From IMG/VR virus record IMGVR_UViG_3300028654_000029, positions 1-43,542 of that record: DNA of 43,542 bases; one strand, given 5' to 3'. This document shows positions 38,859-43,542 of the stretch, in pieces. A program made the translations under genes and the position numbers. The notes below the pieces were generated by a model, which saw only the letters and a program-made list of their open reading frames with translations, had not been told where the DNA came from and made no database searches. Origin of the DNA: a virus. The first letter of the stretch is position 1. Each line of letters begins with the position of its first letter.

Positions 38859-39448
38859 CTATCCCTCCTTCGATTGATTTTTTCTATTCTCCCAGTCCTG
38901 GGCCTCTTGTTGTATGTCAAGGGCCTCGTGGGCGTCCGCGAGGTCGTTCAGCGTCCAGTTTCTTGAGATTTCAGTGAGCGTGGCAACTTTTGAGATGACG
39001 GGTCTCCAGACGAACCACTCGACGTTTGAAGGACCTGGCTTAAAGTCCGACGTATTTTTCCTATGACGCCGGACTTTTCGGCCAAAAAATCGGAGTAGTT
39101 GTACTTGAAGGATTCGAATGCGACGTTGAACATGTGAAGCACCCGACCCCTGAACTGGACATCCGGCTGAAGTTCCATGCCCGTCCCGAGATGGACGACG
39201 GACAGGAGTTCCCTGATGATCGCCGTGGTGTCACTGTTCAGGTTGTCGGCCAGGGACATGAAGGCAGACTTGAAGTCGACCTTTTGCTCTGCAATTCCTT
39301 CCAGGTCCGAGATGCCGCCAAATGCTGCGCCAATCGGTTTTAGTATCTTGTTTGAGATTTTCATGAGGAGATCCGCGGACTTGAACGGATCCAGGTACCA
39401 GAACTCGTACTCGTTTTCATCGACCGTTATCTTCTTTGACCCTTGCAT
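38859..39448 (-). CDS. Tail assembly chaperone, -1 frameshift fusion product
   Basis: At A-GGA-AAA (39062-39056) a -1 slip lets translation continue in another frame for 65 codons to the stop at 38859-38861, giving a 196-residue fusion. The added part reads DFKPGPSNVEWFVWRPVISK, then NWTLNDLADAHEALDIQQEA, which is protein-like and resembles the C-terminal domain of gpGT-type chaperones. The stop lies two bases before the tape measure ATG. The zero-frame end, by contrast, has poor composition. The frameshift is inferred from sequence; it is the normal arrangement in lambda G/GT and myovirus equivalents. Confidence 0.75.
38948..39448 (-). CDS. Tail assembly chaperone, zero-frame product
   Basis: This 166-residue protein is the short (G-like) chaperone. 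Residues 1-130 contain the conserved part (DENEYEFWYLDPFKSADLLMKISNK, FMSLADNLNSD, FRGRVLHMFNVAFESFKYNYSDFL). The last 34 residues are Ser/Gly/Arg-rich and look like the wrong frame, as expected past a frameshift site. It binds the tape measure during tail assembly and is absent from finished tails in the known systems. The start lies just after AAAGGGGG. Confidence 0.75.
   Translation of the reverse strand: MQGSKKITVDENEYEFWYLDPFKSADLLMKISNKILKPIGAAFGGISDLEGIAEQKVDFKSAFMSLADNLNSDTTAIIRELLSVVHLGTGMELQPDVQFRGRVLHMFNVAFESFKYNYSDFLAEKSGVIGKIRRTLSQVLQTSSGSSGDPSSQKLPRSLKSQETGR
39056..39062 (-). promoter_or_regulatory. -1 ribosomal frameshift slippery site
   Basis: The minus strand reads A GGA AAA A. 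In the zero frame the codons are ATA GGA AAA ATA. Slipping back one base keeps full pairing in the A site (AAA to AAA) and partial pairing in the P site (GGA to AGG), similar to lambda's GGGAAAG. Residues 130-131 (Gly-Lys) are read before the slip and AAT follows. Confidence 0.7.
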
Positions 39449-39471
39449 TTTAGTCCCCCTTTTTTAATACG

Positions 39472-39891
39472 TTATGAGTTTCCCCCAACAAACACGTCCA
39501 TGGCCGCGCTGTCTAACAGCCACTTGCGGTCAGATGACTTGCTGCCGAACGTGGTGGCTGGCAACTTCTTTATCCAGGTGCTCTCCGAGAAGATCATCGT
39601 CCGGCCGAGCGCGTCGCGTAGGGTTACGGGAACGACGCCCGTCCCGGTAGCGCGGTCGATTGCGGCCTGCGCGGAAAGGTAGTCGTTCGAATCGGACGCC
39701 TGGTCGAGGGTGATGGTGATGTTGCCTGCCGTGTTCGCCGACTGTACCCGGGTGCAGTCTCCGTCAGCCCCGATCTTCTTGGTGAAGGCGTCCTCGTCGT
39801 AGTCTGCCTCAACGAACGTGTCCTCGGCGTATCCGGAGATGATCTTGGCCCCGACGATGAGCGAAATTTTCTTGGGATTGTAGTTCTTCAT
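39472..39891 (-). CDS. Tail tube protein (DUF3277)
   Basis: A 139-residue protein with the DUF3277 pattern: KNYNPKKISLIVGAKIISGYAEDTFVEADYDEDAFTKKIGADGDCTR, then ANTAGNITITLDQASDSND and SQAAIDRA-like helix, RDALGRTMIFSESTWIKKLP. It stacks into the inner tube of the contractile tail. GGAGGA precedes the ATG; a structured leader lies before it. Confidence 0.85.
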   Translation of the reverse strand: MKNYNPKKISLIVGAKIISGYAEDTFVEADYDEDAFTKKIGADGDCTRVQSANTAGNITITLDQASDSNDYLSAQAAIDRATGTGVVPVTLRDALGRTMIFSESTWIKKLPATTFGSKSSDRKWLLDSAAMDVFVGGNS

Positions 39892-39914
39892 GATCCAGTC
39901 CTCCTTTATTTTTC

Positions 39915-39951
39915 GGCCCGGAGTACCTCGCGCTTGCGAAGCCTCCGGACC
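39915..39951 (-). promoter_or_regulatory. Hairpin between sheath and tube genes
   Basis: In the 66-base gap the minus strand forms a nine-base stem (GGTCCGGAG with CTCCGGGCC, one G-T) with a 19-base loop that holds its own short stem (GCTT/AAGC). It is followed by GAAAAATAAAGG and not by a T run, so it is not a standard terminator. It may stabilise or process mRNA to balance tube and sheath. Confidence 0.45.
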
Positions 39952-39957
39952 ATGGTT

Positions 39958-41256
39958 TTAGAAGTGAACTTTTCCGTTGATGACGACCGCATGAATGGCA
40001 CCTGTAGGAATGGCGGTCCATTTCAAGTCAGTCAGAATTCTGGTCTGCTTCTGAAGCGCCGTGAAGTCGGATGCCTTCGGCCGAGTGATAATGTAACTGG
40101 CATATATCCCGTAGTTCACCGCCTGTTTCAGGATCTGCTCCTGAGCATTTGCGATCAGGTCTATTCCCTGGTCGGTGAACGGGATCTTGTCAGTTGTGAC
40201 CATACTGTAGAAAATGTTTTCCGATGATCTCGCTTGCACCCAGTCGTTTCCGACGATGACGTCGATCCACTCGCCCTCAGCCATATTTCCATTCTGCACG
40301 ATATTGACGCCACCAATGCGGACGTAGTAGTTCGCGCCCTTGGCCTTGGCATACGCGATCTCGGATGCGTTCAGGTCGTCGTAGGCGATACCTGCGAGGG
40401 TCTTGAGGGACAGAGTGATGGTTCCAGGTTGCGCCGGAAGCGCGACGCCAAGCCATGCGGCCTCGGGAAAATTAGCCTGGTCACCAGACCAAACGTAGGC
40501 CGTGCGCGCATATGCCCGAGTCTGGAGTTGGGTTGAGATGTCCGTCGATCCTGAGGTAATTACTGCCGCCTCGTCCGAGCATGCGATGAAGATCTTACGC
40601 CGCGACTCGATCCATGCGGCCGCCGCCAGGATGTCGACATTTTGGCGAGAGGTAAGCATGAGCGCATACCACGAGTCTCCAAGCACTCCGGAAGCGACGA
40701 TCTCGTCGAGAGCCGAAGCGACTCCAACGTCTTCGACAGATGCGGCGCGGCTCATGTTTACGGTGACGGTGGCCGTGAAAGGCTCCCCTGCATTGTCCGT
40801 GGTAAGGGTCAGAGTCTCGTTGGGGGCGGATCCGGATAACGATGCCGTTACCGGCTCGGTTCCGGCATTGATTGCGTCGCGTAGGGCCGTGGCGACGGCG
40901 GTCTTGCTCGCAGGAACTCCTCCCGGGGTATAGGTGAAGGCCACACCGTTCAAGGTCACGGTATACGCGGAATCTGACAGGTCCTCGACCGTGATGACGT
41001 CAATCTGCGCCACGTTAATGCCTCTCTTTCCGATCAGGACGTCTACTGGCTTTAACTGCTGTCCAAAAAGCTTTGATGCCGCGATGTACTCAGCATCATT
41101 GATCTCGAAGTCCTCGGCCACATCATCGATGCTTGAATAGAGCTTCAACAGATCCGACGCGTTCTCCCCGAGTATCAGGGCGCGACCGAATCCCGCCTGG
41201 TCAATGGTGGCGGTCTCCCTGCTGATGGTCACGTTTACGACTGACTCAATTCCCAT
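39958..41256 (-). CDS. Tail sheath protein (DUF3383)
   Basis: A 432-residue sheath subunit. The N-terminus (ESVVNVTISRETATIDQAGFGRALILGEN) and the C-terminal part (DVIVGNDWVQARSSENIFYSM... VPFTDQGI-like, then ILKQAVNYGIYASYI) match DUF3383. About residues 92-175 (DSAYTVTLNGVAFTYTPGGVPASKTAVATALRD... LTLTTDNAGEPFTATVTV) form an inserted domain related to one in the neck protein at 42026-43542. It contracts around the tube to drive infection. Confidence 0.87.
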   Translation of the reverse strand: MGIESVVNVTISRETATIDQAGFGRALILGENASDLLKLYSSIDDVAEDFEINDAEYIAASKLFGQQLKPVDVLIGKRGINVAQIDVITVEDLSDSAYTVTLNGVAFTYTPGGVPASKTAVATALRDAINAGTEPVTASLSGSAPNETLTLTTDNAGEPFTATVTVNMSRAASVEDVGVASALDEIVASGVLGDSWYALMLTSRQNVDILAAAAWIESRRKIFIACSDEAAVITSGSTDISTQLQTRAYARTAYVWSGDQANFPEAAWLGVALPAQPGTITLSLKTLAGIAYDDLNASEIAYAKAKGANYYVRIGGVNIVQNGNMAEGEWIDVIVGNDWVQARSSENIFYSMVTTDKIPFTDQGIDLIANAQEQILKQAVNYGIYASYIITRPKASDFTALQKQTRILTDLKWTAIPTGAIHAVVINGKVHF

Positions 41257-41260
41257 GACA

Positions 41261-42022
41261 TTACCTCCCGATATTGTTTTGTGTCTGAACCTCTGCGATA
41301 TCCCCAGAGTCGAAACTCTTTTCAGAAGCCACTAGGATGCCGAAGTCGAACTGCGCCCTGGACTCCCATACGTCATTGTCGAGCAACTGCGTAAGATCGT
41401 TCACGCCTTCGGCGGTTGTCAATCCGATGTTCGCACTGTCAAAGAAGTCTATCACCGTTGGAAGTTGCAGACTTGTCCTTAGGTCCATGGCATTCTGTAT
41501 CGCGTCGTCGGAGTACACGCACACGCTGACCATGAGCAACCTGTTACCGCACAACCGGTTTCCGTCCCTGACATGGTCGTTACCTCCGAACGGAGGGCCG
41601 CTCTTTATCGTCAGGGACACGAACGGCTTAGCCGGCTTGGTTCCGTTCTCATTCTCCCAGATGACCGCGTAGTCACCGAAATTGTTAACTGCCCACTCAT
41701 ATACTGCGTCCTGCACGGCGTAAATCTCGAAACTCTTTCCTGCTGCCAGTGTGGTTGATCCAGAAACGGAAACGGGGGATCCAAGCTCCCCATAGTCGTT
41801 CTCGGAAATCACCCAGAAAAAATATTCAGTATCCGGATCCAGTCCCCTCACCATTGCCCTCTGGAATCCCTGCATCACGAGGCACCCCATCGCGGACAAA
41901 GACCTGTCATTTTCCTTCCCAAAGTAGACGCGGTAAAACTCCGCATCTTCAGCGTCTACCCACGACAGGGTTATCGCCCTGTAAGTGCTCGACTCAACCG
42001 TCAATAGGGAAGGGGATTCCAT
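41261..42022 (-). CDS. FN3 domain fused to tail terminator-like domain
   Basis: A 253-residue protein. Residues 1-92 form a fibronectin type III-like domain (ITLSWVDAEDAEFYRVYFG, LDPDTEYFFWVISENDYGE). Residues about 95-245 resemble tail terminator (LIC_12616-like) proteins: YEWAVNNFGDYAVIWEN, GTKPAKPFVSLTIKSGP, VCVYSDDAIQNAMDLRTSLQ, ANIGLTTAEGVNDLTQLLD. The terminator closes the top of the tail. Such terminators normally lack an FN3 domain. It lies between the neck protein and the sheath, as expected. Confidence 0.72.
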   Translation of the reverse strand: MESPSLLTVESSTYRAITLSWVDAEDAEFYRVYFGKENDRSLSAMGCLVMQGFQRAMVRGLDPDTEYFFWVISENDYGELGSPVSVSGSTTLAAGKSFEIYAVQDAVYEWAVNNFGDYAVIWENENGTKPAKPFVSLTIKSGPPFGGNDHVRDGNRLCGNRLLMVSVCVYSDDAIQNAMDLRTSLQLPTVIDFFDSANIGLTTAEGVNDLTQLLDNDVWESRAQFDFGILVASEKSFDSGDIAEVQTQNNIGR

Positions 42023-42025
42023 CTC

Positions 42026-43542
42026 CTATCCCTCCACGATCTCGAGGTCGGCCGTGCCGTCGTCGCAGGCGGCCCATACGTCGTTTATGAATACCGAGTC
42101 TGCCATGGTCATGCGTGCGCCCGGATCAAGTATTGTCCCTTCGTTTCGGTTTGCGATCCCTGGGATGGGTGTGGTGACGGTTGCCGCCAATGCAGTGTTG
42201 TCCACGCCCTTGATGACTTCGGATACGACGGCGGTTACATTTGCGGGTGCGATGCCTTCGGTTTTGGCATAGACGTCCATCCGGAGTTCTTCACCGTAGC
42301 GTTTGAGCTTGACGTCGTATGGTTGAATCAGTTCCTGGTCCACGTATCCATCGGTCCCGGTGAACCGAACGGACAATCCGCGGTTGTTGGCAACGGTTTC
42401 AACTTCGGTCACGTTCTCAGTTGGCTCAGTGGTAAATGCGATCCCAGGAGTTCTGGCCGTAAGGATAAGTGTTTGGTTTGGATCGGTTCCTCCCAGCGAT
42501 GCCACGAACAAGTCATCCGCGGCATTGATCGTAGCCATAAGTGCCTCGACGACCTCGTTCTTGTCCGCCGGTACGCCGTCTGGAATATAAGTGTAGTCAT
42601 CGTCCGGCGTGGAAATTGTGTAGGGAAATTCCTCGAGACGGTTGACCGTGTAGGTCATAGTCTGCTTCTCGCCCTGGTAACTCGATCCCGTTACCGTAGT
42701 GTTATCGCTGATCGTCGACAGCGCCCTGAGTGCCGTCTGGACTTCTGTGGCCGTGGCGTCAAAGTCAAGTTCGGAGGTTAGTTGCCCTCCAAACTGGAGC
42801 TTGAAGGTACCCTCGGTCGCAGGAAGGTTGACGTAAATTTCCTGGATCTCATCGGTTTCGACAGTTTCATCCTTCAAGGTAGAGTCTGTCACCTGCAGAA
42901 TCGCTGCGTCCGCATGCGATCCCGTGAAGGTAACTGAGAAACCTGCCTCCGGGGAAAGGGCTGCCACGGTCACGGCCTCGAGCCCAGTTACAAGCCGGAT
43001 TGCCTGCTGCACTGCCGCGGCGTTGTCGTTAAAGTTTATCGCGGCGCTCTTGTTAGCGCCGAACTTTACCTTGTACGTCCCGACTGTCGGAGCCGCCGAG
43101 AAAACGATATGCTGGACCTCGTCCGCGTTCCAGTCGTCTGACACCAGCGTGTTTTCCGTGATGGTCAGAAGCGCGATGTCAGCTGCGTCCCCTCCGAACG
43201 TGATTGTGAACCCATCCGGAAAGTTACCATCGACGGATGCGGTATCCAAGCCCGTTAGGGTCCGGATCGCGGTCTGTACGTCAGATGCAACCGCATCGTA
43301 ATTGATGGCAGAGGTTGCGAGGGCGCCGTAGTTCACCTTGAAACTGCCGGCGGAAGGAATCAGCGGATGCGCGAAGGCGATCCTCTGGACCTCGTTCTGC
43401 GACTGCACGAAGTTCGCTCCGATCTTTATGGCGATGGAGTTTTCCGCGCTCTTGTTCTGGAGAGATAAATACTTGCGGTCCGAGTTCGCGGCCAACACCT
43501 GTTGGGGAACCACCGTCACTGTCACTGTGCTTGTCGATACGG
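42026..43542 (-). CDS. Neck decoration protein with triple repeat (body; starts at 154 across junction)
   Basis: This part encodes the last 499 residues from GTG 43525; with the codons at 124-154 the whole is about 510. Numbering from the GTG: residues 1-40 (QQVLAANSDRKYLSLQNKS) and the end (RNEGTILDPGARMTMADSVFINDVWAACDDG) resemble small phage capsid-associated proteins, here split by a large insertion. Three repeats lie at about 46-136, 137-226 and 227-288, each opening VQxIxF/IQEIYV and holding GxF(K/Y)(V/L)xFG and VQxA(I/L)R. Residues about 289-375 are a domain also found in the sheath. It is probably an ornament on the neck or head; binding target unknown. Confidence 0.72.
   Translation of the reverse strand, partial: VSTSTVTVTVVPQQVLAANSDRKYLSLQNKSAENSIAIKIGANFVQSQNEVQRIAFAHPLIPSAGSFKVNYGALATSAINYDAVASDVQTAIRTLTGLDTASVDGNFPDGFTITFGGDAADIALLTITENTLVSDDWNADEVQHIVFSAAPTVGTYKVKFGANKSAAINFNDNAAAVQQAIRLVTGLEAVTVAALSPEAGFSVTFTGSHADAAILQVTDSTLKDETVETDEIQEIYVNLPATEGTFKLQFGGQLTSELDFDATATEVQTALRALSTISDNTTVTGSSYQGEKQTMTYTVNRLEEFPYTISTPDDDYTYIPDGVPADKNEVVEALMATINAADDLFVASLGGTDPNQTLILTARTPGIAFTTEPTENVTEVETVANNRGLSVRFTGTDGYVDQELIQPYDVKLKRYGEELRMDVYAKTEGIAPANVTAVVSEVIKGVDNTALAATVTTPIPGIANRNEGTILDPGARMTMADSVFINDVWAACDDGTADLEIVEG
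43417..43542. repeat. Terminal direct repeat, right copy (126 bp)
   Basis: Identical to 13-138. Together the two copies close the genome. The gene on the minus strand here continues into the left end at 154. The preceding base (43416, g) is where the genuine sequence departs from the left-end artefact. Confidence 0.9.

Noticed and set aside
1-43542. Many long open frames on the plus strand (for example 396-1025, 2948-3586, 23263-24051)
   Set aside because: They lie opposite genes with clear families, lack ribosome sites, and have Arg/Ser/Leu-rich composition typical of shadows.
1-43542. Integrase, CI-like repressor, reverse transcriptase/DGR, toxin-antitoxin pair, phage helicase or polymerase
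   Set aside because: No protein with the required motifs was seen on either strand.

Overview
The window is a complete tailed bacteriophage genome of the contractile-tail (myovirus) type, from a bacterial virus of unidentified host. Every gene I accept lies on the minus strand, so transcription runs from high to low coordinates. Genes are tightly packed, often with ATGA-type overlaps, and most have GGAGG-like ribosome binding sites, which fits a bacterial host using the standard bacterial code. A 126-base direct repeat joins the two ends (13-138 equals 43417-43542), and one gene runs across the junction, so the molecule closes into a circle of about 43,404 bp. The first 12 bases look like an assembly or amplification artefact. 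I see no integrase, excisionase or CI-like repressor, which suggests (but does not prove) a virulent phage.

Layout in transcription order. Early region (28.3-24.0 kb): a strong promoter with an inverted repeat in its spacer drives about ten small, mostly unknown genes and a DUF4942 adenine methyltransferase. Recombination and replication region (24.0-13.5 kb): a second promoter leads into a divergent putative single-strand annealing protein, a Cas4-like exonuclease and an accessory coiled-coil protein. These are followed by a membrane-anchored lysozyme-like protein, an unusual tRNA with a long variable arm, an ASCH-HNH fusion, a ParB-like protein paired with a cytosine-5 methyltransferase, and a third promoter. 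That promoter leads to a DUF4373-like replication initiator carrying 21-bp-periodic iterons inside its gene, and to a DnaC-like helicase loader. Regulatory and Zn-ribbon region (14.5-10.4 kb): a strong terminator at 13.5 kb sits within a run of small Cys-rich proteins, an ArsR-like regulator and a YkgJ-type cluster protein.

Late region (10.4-0 kb, continuing from 43.5 to 28.5 kb): TerS and TerL, then two exported proteins with their own extended -10 promoter in a moron-like position. Next come portal, Mu F-like head morphogenesis protein, a DUF2213 protease with a nested scaffold start, a cement protein, the DUF2184 major capsid protein and neck proteins. The neck gene at the contig junction carries three repeated beta-rich modules plus a domain that also occurs in the sheath. 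After that come an FN3-fused tail terminator, DUF3383 sheath, DUF3277 tube, tail assembly chaperones joined by a -1 frameshift, a short tape measure, hub, Gp138-type spike, gp25-like wedge, gpJ-like wedge, a DUF2612 protein and a beta-propeller fibre. The end of the late region holds an Amidase_3 endolysin, an XhlA-like protein, a putative holin and a permuted papain-like hydrolase, closed by a double-hairpin terminator at 28.4 kb.

The most unusual items are the iterons inside the initiator gene, the class II tRNA with a CAU anticodon, the ASCH-HNH fusion, the decorated neck protein, the pair of exported proteins between terminase and portal, and the unrecognised annealing protein next to the Cas4-like nuclease. 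Family names come from recognising motifs by eye; no database search was run.
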